DNA from: Streptomyces sp. NRRL WC-3742
GTDB taxonomy: Bacteria; Actinomycetota; Actinomycetes; Streptomycetales; Streptomycetaceae
Length of the DNA stretch: 41,419 nt
Reading direction: 5' to 3'
NCBI RefSeq assembly: GCF_000720635.1
Contig: NZ_JOCF01000071.1
Location: forward strand, 1-41,419
In this document: in pieces, positions 26,507 through 34,767 of the stretch
How positions within the stretch are numbered: the stretch's first letter is position 1
Layout of the letters: each line of letters opens with the position of its first letter
Notes under the pieces: model-generated
What the model saw: the letters and a program-made list of their open reading frames with translations, nothing else
What the model was told of the DNA's origin: nothing
Databases searched by the model: none
Translations under genes and position numbers: made by a program

Positions 26507-26569
26507 ATGGCCGACGGCATTCTCGGTACCACCCGACGAGCCCAGGAGACCGAAAACAAGCAGGCATGA
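26507..26569 (+). CDS. Possible 20-codon leader ORF upstream of the AtuA operon
   Basis: ATG at 26507 with GCGAGGG just upstream, reading MADGILGTTRRAQETENKQA then TGA (26567-26569). Its stop lies inside an AT-rich hairpin followed by T residues. It has no obvious run of one amino acid codon. It may be a regulatory leader peptide or a chance frame. Confidence 0.3.
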   Translation: MADGILGTTRRAQETENKQA

Positions 26570-26580
26570 TTGCTTTTTTC
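26552..26580 (+). terminator. AT-rich hairpin with T-tract, attenuator candidate
   Basis: GAAAA-C-AAGCA (26552-26562) pairs with TGCTTTTTTC (26571-26580) around GGCATGAT, with one bulge. A six-T run (26574-26579) is exceptional for this DNA. It lies about 75 nt before the TTG start of the operon, where a Rho-independent attenuator would act. Confidence 0.4.
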
Positions 26581-26654
26581 TGCGGTCGGTGCCACGCTGC
26601 TGCGCGGCGGCGCTCGTAGGGGAACGCCGCCAACCCACCGGCAGGGGAGGCGCA

Positions 26655-28376
26655 TTGGCGCGCAAGCGGGCGGTTCTGCGGATCGGCAACGCGTCGGGGT
26701 TCTACGGGGACCGGTTCGCGGCGGTGCGGGAGATGCTCACGGGCGGGCCGCTGGACGTGCTCACCGGGGACTACCTGGCCGAGCTGACCATGCTGATCCT
26801 GGCGCGCGACCGGTTGAAGGACCCCTCGCTCGGGTACGCGCGGACGTTCCTGCGGCAGATGGAGGAGTGCCTCGGCCTGGCGCGGGAGCGGGGCGTGCGG
26901 ATCGTGGTCAACGCGGGCGGGCTGAACCCGGCCCGACTCGCCGAGGAACTGCGGCAGTTGGCCGGGCGGCTGGGGGTCGAGACGGCGGTCGCCCACGTCG
27001 AGGGCGACGACCTGCTGGCGCGGCGGGCCGAACTCGCTCTGCCCGAGGGGCTGTTGGCGGCCAACGCCTACCTGGGGGCGTTCGGGATCGCCGCCTGCCT
27101 CACCGAGGGGGCGGACGTGGTGGTCACCGGGCGGGTCACCGACGCCGCGCTGGTCGTCGGCCCGGGGATCGCCCACTTCGGGTGGACGCCCGCCGACCTC
27201 GACGCCCTCGCCGGGGCCGTGGTCGCCGGACACGTCCTGGAGTGCGGCGCCCAGGCCACCGGCGGCAACTACGCCTTCTTCCACGAGCACGACGTGACGC
27301 ACCCCGGCTTCCCCGTCGCCGAACTCCACGCGGACGGCTCCAGCGTCATCACCAAACACCCGGGCACCGGCGGCGCCGTCACCACCGGTACCGTCACCGC
27401 CCAACTCCTGTACGAGACCAGCGGAGCGCACTACCCCGGCCCCGACGTCACGGCCCGCCTGGACACCGTCCGCCTCACCCAGGAGGGCCCCGACCGGGTC
27501 CGCATCGACGGCGTACGCGGTGAGGCCCCGCCGGCCACCCTCAAGGTCGGCCTCAACCGCCTCGGCGGCCACCGCAACGAGGTGGCGTTCGTCCTCACGG
27601 GGCTCGACATCGAGGCCAAAGCCGCCCTCGTCCGGCGGCAGTTCACCGAAGCTCTGCCCCCCGAGGCCCGCCCGGCCGAACTGCGCTGGACCCTCGCCCG
27701 CACCGACCACCCCGACGCCGACACCGAGGAAGCCGCCTCGGCGTACCTCAGGCTCACCGCCCGCGACCGCGACCCGGCCAAGGTCGGCCGCGAACTCGGC
27801 AAGGCGGCCGTCGAGTTGGCCCTCTCCGGCTACCCCGGCTTCCACCTCACCGCCCCGCCCGGACCGGGCGCGCCGTACGGGGTGTTCACCGCCGCGTACC
27901 TCGACGCGAAGCTCGTCGAGCACACCGCCGTCCTCCCGGACGGGCGCCGCCTGACCGTCCCACCGGCGCCGGTCACCTCACAAACGGCCCCCGTGGAGCC
28001 GGAGTTGCCCGAAGCGCTCCCCGAAGGCCCACTCCCCGAAGGCCCCACCCGCCGCGCCCCCCTCGGCCGGGTCGTCGGCGCCCGCAGCGGTGACAAGGGC
28101 GGCGACGCCAACCTCGGCCTCTGGGCCCGCACCGAGGACGGCTACCGCTGGCTCGCCCACACCCTCACCACCGACCGCCTGCGCGAACTCCTTCCCGAGA
28201 CCGCCGAGTTGCCCGTCACCCGCCACCTGCTGCCGAACCTGAGGGCCGTCAACTTCGTCATCACGGGCCTGCTCGGCGAGGGTGTCGCCGCCCAGCACCG
28301 CTTCGACCCACAGGCCAAGGCACTCGGCGAGTGGCTGCGCGCCCGCCACCTCGACATCCCGGAGGCACTCCTGTGA
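26655..28376 (+). CDS. AtuA-like protein (DUF1446), acyclic terpene/acyl-CoA catabolism
   Basis: A protein of 573 residues, starting with TTG at 26655 behind GGGGAGG; the family N-terminus (VLRIGNASGFYGDR) begins a few codons later. The DUF1446/AtuA core fills residues 1-440: GDYLAELTMLIL, NAGGLNP, GADVVVTGRVTDAAL, ECGAQATGGNY, HPGTGG. The C-terminal AtuA-type domain (about 465-573) includes GARSGDKGGDANLGLWAR. AtuA is required for citronellol/geraniol breakdown in Pseudomonas; its chemistry is unsettled. It is the first gene of a four-gene operon, overlapping the next start by 4 nt. The upstream leader ORF and hairpin may regulate it. Confidence 0.88.
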   Translation: MARKRAVLRIGNASGFYGDRFAAVREMLTGGPLDVLTGDYLAELTMLILARDRLKDPSLGYARTFLRQMEECLGLARERGVRIVVNAGGLNPARLAEELRQLAGRLGVETAVAHVEGDDLLARRAELALPEGLLAANAYLGAFGIAACLTEGADVVVTGRVTDAALVVGPGIAHFGWTPADLDALAGAVVAGHVLECGAQATGGNYAFFHEHDVTHPGFPVAELHADGSSVITKHPGTGGAVTTGTVTAQLLYETSGAHYPGPDVTARLDTVRLTQEGPDRVRIDGVRGEAPPATLKVGLNRLGGHRNEVAFVLTGLDIEAKAALVRRQFTEALPPEARPAELRWTLARTDHPDADTEEAASAYLRLTARDRDPAKVGRELGKAAVELALSGYPGFHLTAPPGPGAPYGVFTAAYLDAKLVEHTAVLPDGRRLTVPPAPVTSQTAPVEPELPEALPEGPLPEGPTRRAPLGRVVGARSGDKGGDANLGLWARTEDGYRWLAHTLTTDRLRELLPETAELPVTRHLLPNLRAVNFVITGLLGEGVAAQHRFDPQAKALGEWLRARHLDIPEALL

Positions 28377-29971
28377 CCGTCCTGCCCACCCGCCTCGATC
28401 CGGCGGGGACCGAGTACGCGGCGCACCGTGAGGCGATGCTCGCCAAGCTGGCCGAGCTGGACGCCGAGCACGCCAAAGCCCTGGCCGGGGGCGGGCCGAG
28501 CTATGTGGAGCGGCACCGGGGGCGCGGGAAGCTGCTGGCGCGCGAGCGGATCGAGCTGCTCGTCGACGAGGACTCGCCGTTCCTGGAGCTGTCCCCGCTG
28601 GCCGCCTGGGGCAGTGACCATCCCGTGGGCGCCGCGCTGGTCACGGGGATCGGCGTGATCGAGGGCGTGGAGTGCGTCATCACCGCCAACGACCCGACCG
28701 TGCGCGGCGGCGCCAGCAACCCGTGGACGCTGCGCAAAGCCCTGCGGGCCCACGAGATCGCGCTCGCCAACCGGCTCCCGCTGGTCAACCTGGTCGAGTC
28801 CGGCGGCGCCGACCTGCCCAGCCAGAAGGAGATCTTCATCCCCGGCGGCGCCCTCTTCCGGGACCTCACCCGGCTCTCCGCCGCCGGAATCCCCACCGTG
28901 GCCGTGGTGTTCGGCAACTCCACCGCCGGCGGCGCGTACGTGCCCGGCATGTCCGACCACACCGTCCTGGTCAAGGGGCGCGCCAAGGTGTTCCTCGGCG
29001 GCCCTCCGCTGGTCAGGATGGCCACCGGCGAGGAGGCCGACGACGAGTCCCTGGGCGGCGCGGACATGCACGCCCGCACCTCCGGACTGGCCGACCACTT
29101 CGCCGTGGACGAGCCGGACGCGCTGCGCCTGGCCCGCCGGATCGTCGCCCGCCTGGACCACCGCAAGCCCGGCCCGGGCCCCGACCCGCTGGCCGAGCCG
29201 CCCAAGTACGCCGAGGAGGAGCTGCTCGGCATCGTCCCCGGCGACCTCAAGGTGCCCTTCGACCCGCGCGAGGTGATCGCCCGGATCGTCGACGGCTCGG
29301 ACTTCGACGAGTTCAAGCCGCTCTACGGCACCAGCCTGGCCACCGGCTGGGCCCGGCTGCACGGGTACCCGGTCGGCATCCTCGCCAACGCGCAGGGCGT
29401 GCTGTTCAGCCAGGAGTCCCAGAAGGCCGCCCAGTTCATCCAGTTGGCGAACCAGCGCAACACCCCGCTGCTGTTCCTGCACAACACCACCGGCTACATG
29501 GTCGGCAGGGACTACGAGCAGGGCGGCATCATCAAGCACGGCGCGATGATGATCAACGCCGTCTCCAACTCCACCGTCCCGCACCTGTCCGTGCTGATGG
29601 GCGCCTCCTACGGCGCCGGGCACTACGGCATGTGCGGCCGGGCGTACGAGCCGCGGTTCCTGTTCGCCTGGCCGAGCGCCAAGTCCGCGGTGATGGGCGC
29701 CCAGCAGCTCGCCGGGGTGCTGTCGATCGTCGCCCGCCAGTCGGCCGCGGCGAAGGGCCGCCCGTACGACGAGGAGGCGGACGCCGCGATCCGGGCGATG
29801 GTCGAGCAGCAGATCGAGGCCGAGTCGTTGCCCGTCTTCCTGTCCGGGCGGCTCTACGACGACGGCGTGATCGACCCGCGCGACACCCGGACGGTGCTGG
29901 GCCTGTGCCTGTCCGCGATCCACAACGCGCCCGTCGAGGGCGCGCGCGGCTACGGCGTCTTCCGGATGTGA
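28373..29971 (+). CDS. Acyl-CoA carboxylase, carboxyltransferase (beta) subunit
   Basis: A protein of 532 residues, the usual length for methylcrotonyl/geranyl-CoA carboxylase beta subunits. It moves CO2 from carboxybiotin to an acyl-CoA. Seen are the N-terminal RHRGRGKLLARERIELLVDE motif, the VESGGADLPSQ and FGNSTAGGAYVPGM loops typical of MCC/GCC-type CTs, and NTTGYMVGRDYEQGGIIKHGAMM near 388-410. The long FLHNTTGYMVG stretch favours 3-methylcrotonyl- or geranyl-type over acetyl/propionyl-CoA substrates. GTGA overlap couples it to the AtuA gene; the biotin carboxylase gene starts 11 nt after its stop. Confidence 0.93.
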   Translation: MTVLPTRLDPAGTEYAAHREAMLAKLAELDAEHAKALAGGGPSYVERHRGRGKLLARERIELLVDEDSPFLELSPLAAWGSDHPVGAALVTGIGVIEGVECVITANDPTVRGGASNPWTLRKALRAHEIALANRLPLVNLVESGGADLPSQKEIFIPGGALFRDLTRLSAAGIPTVAVVFGNSTAGGAYVPGMSDHTVLVKGRAKVFLGGPPLVRMATGEEADDESLGGADMHARTSGLADHFAVDEPDALRLARRIVARLDHRKPGPGPDPLAEPPKYAEEELLGIVPGDLKVPFDPREVIARIVDGSDFDEFKPLYGTSLATGWARLHGYPVGILANAQGVLFSQESQKAAQFIQLANQRNTPLLFLHNTTGYMVGRDYEQGGIIKHGAMMINAVSNSTVPHLSVLMGASYGAGHYGMCGRAYEPRFLFAWPSAKSAVMGAQQLAGVLSIVARQSAAAKGRPYDEEADAAIRAMVEQQIEAESLPVFLSGRLYDDGVIDPRDTRTVLGLCLSAIHNAPVEGARGYGVFRM

Positions 29972-29982
29972 GGGAACCCCTG

Positions 29983-31938
29983 ATGACAACCAACCCGTTG
30001 ATCGGCAACCTGCTGGTCGCCAACCGGGGCGAGATCGCCCGCCGGGTCTTCCACACCTGCCGCAACCTCGGCATCGCCACCACCGCCGTCCACTCCGATC
30101 CGGACGCCGACGCCGCGCACGTGCGCGAGGCCGACGCGGCCGTCCGGCTGCCCGGCGCCGCGCCCGCCGACACCTACCTGCGCGGGGACCTGATCGTGGC
30201 CGCCGCCCTCGCTGCCGGGGCGGACGCCGTGCACCCCGGGTACGGATTCCTCGCCGAGAACGCCGAGTTCGCGCAGGCCGTGCTCGACGCGGGCCTCACC
30301 TGGGTCGGCCCGCCGCCCGCCGTGATCGCCGCCATGGGCTCCAAGACCGCCGCCAAGCGGCTGATGGCCGAAGCGGGAGTGCCCGTCCTGACCGCCCTCA
30401 CCGAACCCACCGAGGCGGACCTGCCGCTGCTGGTCAAGGCGGCGGCGGGCGGCGGCGGGCGGGGGATGCGGGTCGTCCGCCGACTCTCCGACCTGCCGGA
30501 GGAGTTGGAGGCTGCACGGGCCGAGGCCGCGAGCGCCTTCGGCGACTCCGAGGTGTTCTGCGAGCGCTACCTGCCCGCCGGCCGGCACGTGGAGGTGCAG
30601 CTGCTCGCCGACGCCCACGGCACCGTCTGGGCCGTCGGCGACCGCGACTGCTCGCTCCAGCGCCGCCACCAGAAGGTCATTGAGGAGGCCCCCGCCCCCG
30701 GCCTGCCGCCCGCCGTCCGCGCCGCCCTGCGCCAGGCGGCCGTCGACGCCGCGAAGGCCATCGGCTACCGGGGCGCGGGCACCGCCGAGTTCCTCCTCGG
30801 CGAGGACGGCCGGTTCTGGTTCCTGGAGATGAACACCCGCCTCCAGGTCGAGCACCCCGTCACCGAGGCCGTCACCGGCCTCGACCTCGTCGCCCTCCAA
30901 CTCGCCGTCGCCGAAGGCGAACCGCTGTCTGGCCCGCTCCCGCCGACCACCGGTCACGCGATCGAGGCCCGCCTCTACGCCGAGGACCCGGCCCACGGCT
31001 GGCGGCCCGCCACCGGCACCCTGCACCGCCTCGAACTCCCGCAGCTGCACGACGAGTTCTGCGGCTCGGGTCTGAGGCTCGACTCCGGCGTGCGGTCCGG
31101 GGACGAGATCACCGTCCACTACGATCCGCTGCTCGCCAAGGTCATCGCCAGGGCCCCCACCCGTGCTCGCGCGGCCCGCCTCCTCGCCGACGCCCTCGCC
31201 CGCGCCCGCGTCCACGGACCGGCGAACAACCGGGAGATGCTGGTGCGCGCGCTGCGTCACCCGGCCTTCCTGGAAGGGCGGTTGCATACCGGGTTCCTCG
31301 CCGAGCACGCCGAGGAACTCACGCGCCCGGACACGGCGGGCATCGAGCGCGCCGCCCTGGCCGCCGCCCTCGCGGACGCCGCCTCCCGGCGCACCCCGCT
31401 GCCCTCCGGCTGGCGCAACCTGCCCTCCCAGTCGCAGGTCAAGCGCTACCGGACCGCCGACGGACGGGAGTTGGAGGTCCGCTACCGCCTCACCCGCGAC
31501 GGCCTGCGGTCCGAGACCCACCCCGGCGTCGAACTCGTCCGCGCCACCCCCGGGTTCGTCGTCCTCGAGGAGGGCGGCCTGCGGCGCGGCCACCACCTCG
31601 CCCGCTACGGCGACCAGGTGTACGTCGACACCGCCGCCGGCCCCGTCGCCCTCGTCGCTCTGCCCCGCTTCCCCGAACCGATGGTGCGCACCGACCCCGG
31701 CGCCCTGCACGCCCCCATGCCCGGCACCGTCGTCCGTACCGCCGCCGCCGTGGGCGACACCGTCACCGCCGGACAGCCCCTGCTCGTCCTGGAGGCGATG
31801 AAGATGGAGCACCGCATCACCGCCCCCGCGGACGGCGTCCTGGTCGAACTCCGCGCCGAACCCGGCCGCCAGGTCGAGCTCGGCGCCCTGCTCGCCGTCG
31901 TCAAAACCCCTGCAGAGACAGAGGAAGGACCCGCATGA
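29983..31938 (+). CDS. Biotin carboxylase/BCCP alpha subunit of acyl-CoA carboxylase
   Basis: A protein of 651 residues. Biotin carboxylase ATP-grasp domain occupies about 5-450: NRGEIARRV, HPGYGFLAENAEFA, KAAAGGGGRGMR (ATP-binding glycine loop), EVFCERYL, FLEMNTRLQVEHPVTE (catalytic motif). A linker domain follows (about 455-560), then the biotinyl domain with EAMKMEH, the biotinylated lysine at about residue 607. It uses ATP and bicarbonate to charge biotin, then hands it to the upstream carboxyltransferase subunit. AGGGA precedes the ATG at 29983. The last codons overlap the acyl-CoA dehydrogenase start. Confidence 0.94.
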   Translation: MTTNPLIGNLLVANRGEIARRVFHTCRNLGIATTAVHSDPDADAAHVREADAAVRLPGAAPADTYLRGDLIVAAALAAGADAVHPGYGFLAENAEFAQAVLDAGLTWVGPPPAVIAAMGSKTAAKRLMAEAGVPVLTALTEPTEADLPLLVKAAAGGGGRGMRVVRRLSDLPEELEAARAEAASAFGDSEVFCERYLPAGRHVEVQLLADAHGTVWAVGDRDCSLQRRHQKVIEEAPAPGLPPAVRAALRQAAVDAAKAIGYRGAGTAEFLLGEDGRFWFLEMNTRLQVEHPVTEAVTGLDLVALQLAVAEGEPLSGPLPPTTGHAIEARLYAEDPAHGWRPATGTLHRLELPQLHDEFCGSGLRLDSGVRSGDEITVHYDPLLAKVIARAPTRARAARLLADALARARVHGPANNREMLVRALRHPAFLEGRLHTGFLAEHAEELTRPDTAGIERAALAAALADAASRRTPLPSGWRNLPSQSQVKRYRTADGRELEVRYRLTRDGLRSETHPGVELVRATPGFVVLEEGGLRRGHHLARYGDQVYVDTAAGPVALVALPRFPEPMVRTDPGALHAPMPGTVVRTAAAVGDTVTAGQPLLVLEAMKMEHRITAPADGVLVELRAEPGRQVELGALLAVVKTPAETEEGPA

Positions 31939-33107
31939 CCACCATCGGCAGCCAGCTCCTCGAGACCCCCGAACGCCGCGCCCTGCGCCAGGCCGTCGGC
32001 GACCTGGGCCGCCGCTACGGCTCCGCCTACTACCTCGCCAAGGCCCGCGCGGGCGAGCCCGCCGAGGAGCTGTGGGCCGAGGCCGGCAAGGCCGGCTACC
32101 TGGGCGTCAACCTGCCCGCCGAGTACGGCGGCGGGGGCGGCGGCATCACCGACCTGGCCATCGTCCTGGAGGAACTCGGCACCGCCGGCTGCCCGTTGCT
32201 GCTGCTGATCGTCTCCCCGGCGATCTGCGGCACGGTCATCGCCCGCTACGGCACCGAGGAGCAGAAACGGCGCTGGCTGCCCGGACTCGGCGACGGCACC
32301 CGCAGGATGGCCTTCGGCATCACCGAACCGGACGCCGGCTCCAACTCCCACCGCATCTCCACCGTCGCCCGCCGCGACGGCGAGGACTGGCTGCTCACCG
32401 GGCGCAAGGTGTTCGTCTCCGGCATCGACCACTGCGACGCCGTCCTGTTCGTCGCCCGCACGGAGGACGAGCGCACGGGCAAGCTCAAGCCCTGCCTGTT
32501 CGTCGTCCCGCGCGGGACGCCCGGCTTCGAGTACCGGGCGATACCGATGGAACTCATCGCCCCCGAGAAGCAGTTCCAGGTCTTCCTGGACGATGTGCGC
32601 CTTCCCGCCGACGCCCTGGTCGGCGACGAGAACGCGGGCCTGCTCCAGCTCTTCGCGGGCCTCAACCCCGAGCGCATCCTCACCGCCGCGTTCTCCCTCG
32701 GGCTCGCCCGCCAGGCCCTCGGCAAGGCCGTCGAGTACGCGAGGACCCGCACGGTCTGGTCCACCCCGATCGGCGCCCACCAGGGCCTGGCGCACCCGCT
32801 CGCCCAGTGCGCCGTGGAGATCGAGCTCGCCCGCCTGATGACCCAGAAGGCCGGGCTGCTGTACGACGCGGGCGAGGACCTCGCCGCCGGGGAGGCCGCC
32901 AACATGGCCAAGTACGCGGCCGGGGAGGCCGCCGCCCGTACCGTCGACCAGGCTGTCCAGACCCTCGGCGGCAACGGCCTCACCCAGGAGTACGGCCTGG
33001 GGGCCCTGCTCGCCGCCACCCGGGTGGGCCGGGTGGCGCCCGTCAGCCGGGAGATGATCCTCAACTACGTGGCCCAGCACACCCTGGGCCTGCCCAAGTC
33101 GTACTAG
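31935..33107 (+). CDS. Acyl-CoA dehydrogenase
   Basis: A flavin-dependent acyl-CoA dehydrogenase of 390 residues. FAD/acyl-CoA motifs include YGGGGGGITDLAIVLEELG, FGITEPDAGSNSHRIST and GNGLTQEYGL. It would introduce a 2,3-double bond in an acyl-CoA, as needed before biotin carboxylation at the gamma carbon (citronellyl-CoA or isovaleryl-CoA type). The classical C-terminal EGT(S/N)EI motif with the catalytic Glu is absent: the tail reads RVAPVSREMILNYVAQHTLG, so the base may lie elsewhere, as in IVD/LCAD types. The usual RxxFG helix reads RTVWSTPIGAHQ. An ATGA overlap couples it to the carboxylase gene. Confidence 0.88.
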   Translation: MTTIGSQLLETPERRALRQAVGDLGRRYGSAYYLAKARAGEPAEELWAEAGKAGYLGVNLPAEYGGGGGGITDLAIVLEELGTAGCPLLLLIVSPAICGTVIARYGTEEQKRRWLPGLGDGTRRMAFGITEPDAGSNSHRISTVARRDGEDWLLTGRKVFVSGIDHCDAVLFVARTEDERTGKLKPCLFVVPRGTPGFEYRAIPMELIAPEKQFQVFLDDVRLPADALVGDENAGLLQLFAGLNPERILTAAFSLGLARQALGKAVEYARTRTVWSTPIGAHQGLAHPLAQCAVEIELARLMTQKAGLLYDAGEDLAAGEAANMAKYAAGEAAARTVDQAVQTLGGNGLTQEYGLGALLAATRVGRVAPVSREMILNYVAQHTLGLPKSY

Positions 33108-33125
33108 GAGTCGTACCGGGAAAGG

Positions 33126-33157
33126 CCCTCTCCGCCCGCTCGGACGGGCGGAGAGGG
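33126..33157. terminator. Bidirectional hairpin terminator after the Atu-like operon
   Basis: Perfect 13-bp arms (33126-33138 and 33145-33157) with loop CTCGGA, between the acyl-CoA dehydrogenase gene and the convergent sortase gene, which ends 8 bp beyond. Confidence 0.85.
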
Positions 33158-33165
33158 GGCTGCGA

Positions 33166-33855
33166 CTACCCGCGCACGGAGCTCAGATGGGCGAAGACCA
33201 CCGTGTTGGCCTCGTATCCGGTGCCCCGGTCGAAGCGGCCGCCGCAGGTGATCACCCGCAGCTCGGCGCGGTCGGCGATGCCGCCGTAGACCATCGCGTC
33301 CGGGAAGTCCTTCTTCGGGAACACCCGGACGGAGTCGATGGTGAACACCGCCGTGCGCCGGTCCTTGCGCGCCACCTCCACGGTGTCGCCGGGGCGTAGC
33401 AGCCCGAGCCGGTAGAAGACCGCCGGGCCGCTGCGGTTGTCCGCGTGGCCGACGACGATCGCGGTGCCCGCGGCGCCGGGTGAGGCGCCGTCCCGGTACC
33501 AGCCGGCGAGGTTGCGCTGGTCCATGGGCGGGGTGGCCACCTGGTGGGCGGCGGTGAGCCCGAGGCCCGTGACCGGGGCGTCGACCTTGATCGCCGGGAT
33601 GCGGATGCGGGTCGGCGCCGAGGCTCCCAGGGGCGGGAAGGCGGGCTGGAGCACGGGAGTGGGCGAGGGTGACGGCGCGGGCGTGGCGGACGACGGCGCG
33701 GGCGGGGGCAGCGGTGGCCCGGCGCGGTCGGCGGAGCCGTGCAGGACGAGCCAGCCGCCGCCCGCCGCGAGCACCAGCGCGAGGGCCCCGGCCGCCCACG
33801 GGGGGCGGCCGGGGCCGACGCGCGGTGCGCGGGCGCTGCGGTCAGGACTCGGCAT
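33166..33855 (-). CDS. Class E/F-type sortase
   Basis: A membrane-anchored protein of 229 residues: an N-terminal transmembrane segment (about 20-39), a Pro/Ser linker (45-72), then a sortase domain. Catalytic His H137 lies in TAIVVGHADN, and Cys C204 in LRVITCGGRFDR, with Arg at 207/210 for the transition state. TCGG and the conserved FPDAMVYGG fit the actinobacterial short sortases. It cleaves a sorting signal and transfers the protein to the wall. Its start overlaps the end of the upstream gene by 14 nt, so that gene is the best candidate substrate. The ATG at 33855 gives the proper N-terminal anchor. Confidence 0.9.
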   Translation of the reverse strand: MPSPDRSARAPRVGPGRPPWAAGALALVLAAGGGWLVLHGSADRAGPPLPPPAPSSATPAPSPSPTPVLQPAFPPLGASAPTRIRIPAIKVDAPVTGLGLTAAHQVATPPMDQRNLAGWYRDGASPGAAGTAIVVGHADNRSGPAVFYRLGLLRPGDTVEVARKDRRTAVFTIDSVRVFPKKDFPDAMVYGGIADRAELRVITCGGRFDRGTGYEANTVVFAHLSSVRG

Positions 33856-34528
33856 TGCGCCCGTTGCGACGGCGCACCACCCGGGCGGCGAGCACGCCGG
33901 AGCCGGCGAGCAGCACGGCACCGCCGAGCACCTCGGCCGCGTCGGGCCCGGAGGTGCCGCCGCCGCCGGTGCCGACGGGGCCGTGCGGCCCGGCGCTCGG
34001 GGAGGCGCTCGGCGAGGCCCCGGGGGAGGTGGACGGCTTGGGCGAGGTGCTGGGGGATGCGCTCGGGGATCCGCTGGGCGAGGAGGAGGGCGAGCTGGAG
34101 GGGGACGACGACGGGGACGGCGAGGAGGTGGCGCAGGAGACCTCGAAGACCTTGTGCTTCGCGCTGCCGTTCTCGCCGACGAACGTCCAATCGAGCTTGT
34201 AGTGCCCGTCCGGCAGGCTGTACGTCTGGGTCGAACCGGTGCCGTTGATGAGGACGATGCTCCCGGCGAGCACCTGGGCCGTACCGGTGGGCGGCTGCTG
34301 CTCGATCGTCCAGTTGACCAGCTGGACGGTGTCGAAGTTGAAGGCGTCCAGGTAGAACTTGCAGACCTTGGGGTCATTGTTCTGGCTGGAGACGGGCGTG
34401 CTGCTGTCGTGCACCTTCACGTCGCCGTTGTCGCCGGGCGCGGCGAACGCGGTCGGCGCGGCGCCGAGGGTCAGGGTGGCCGCGACGGCGGCGGCGGTGA
34501 GGAAACGGGCGGGGAGGAGGGCTCTCAC
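33842..34528 (-). CDS. Probable sortase-anchored wall protein
   Basis: A protein of 228 residues starting with GTG at 34528, with GGAG 9 nt upstream; the longer TTG start is unlikely. Signal peptide 1-29 (LGAAPTAFAA). A folded domain (30-132) with two cysteines, C56 and C132, is followed by a Ser/Pro stalk (135-182). The C-terminus has the three-part layout of a sorted protein: PVGTG at 184-188, a hydrophobic span 199-218 (VLGGAVLLAGSGVLAARVV) and a RRRNGR tail. The motif is not LPXTG or LAXTG. It is translationally coupled to the sortase gene. The cargo domain function is unknown. Confidence 0.82.
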   Translation of the reverse strand: MRALLPARFLTAAAVAATLTLGAAPTAFAAPGDNGDVKVHDSSTPVSSQNNDPKVCKFYLDAFNFDTVQLVNWTIEQQPPTGTAQVLAGSIVLINGTGSTQTYSLPDGHYKLDWTFVGENGSAKHKVFEVSCATSSPSPSSSPSSSPSSSPSGSPSASPSTSPKPSTSPGASPSASPSAGPHGPVGTGGGGTSGPDAAEVLGGAVLLAGSGVLAARVVRRRNGRNAES

Positions 34529-34730
34529 GGGGGTTGGCTCCAAGCTTCGGGACCGCTCCCGGGGGCGGGCGGCCGTGGTGCACCACCGTCGGCTCGGGCG
34601 CCCCCCGGGGCAACCGTGCCACGCGCGCGCCCTCCCCGGTTCCCCACAATGGCCCAGCGGCGGCCCGATGGTCCGTATGCTCCAGAGCGCGCCCCGGGCC
34701 GGCGCCGCGAACCACCCTTCGCCGGCCGTC

Positions 34731-34744
34731 GTTGATGCGTCAAC
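34731..34744. promoter_or_regulatory. Inverted repeat upstream of the acyl-CoA synthetase gene
   Basis: GTTGA-TGCG-TCAAC: 5-bp arms, 24 bp before the synthetase start. This suits a dimeric repressor such as the downstream TetR protein. The link is only inferred from position. Confidence 0.35.
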
Positions 34745-34767
34745 TTCCTTACTGGAGGCTTACCTTG

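Noticed and set aside
24501..27923. 1140-residue open frame on the minus strand
   Set aside because: It covers the AtuA and PQQ-propeller genes in the wrong frame and is Arg/Pro-rich without motifs.
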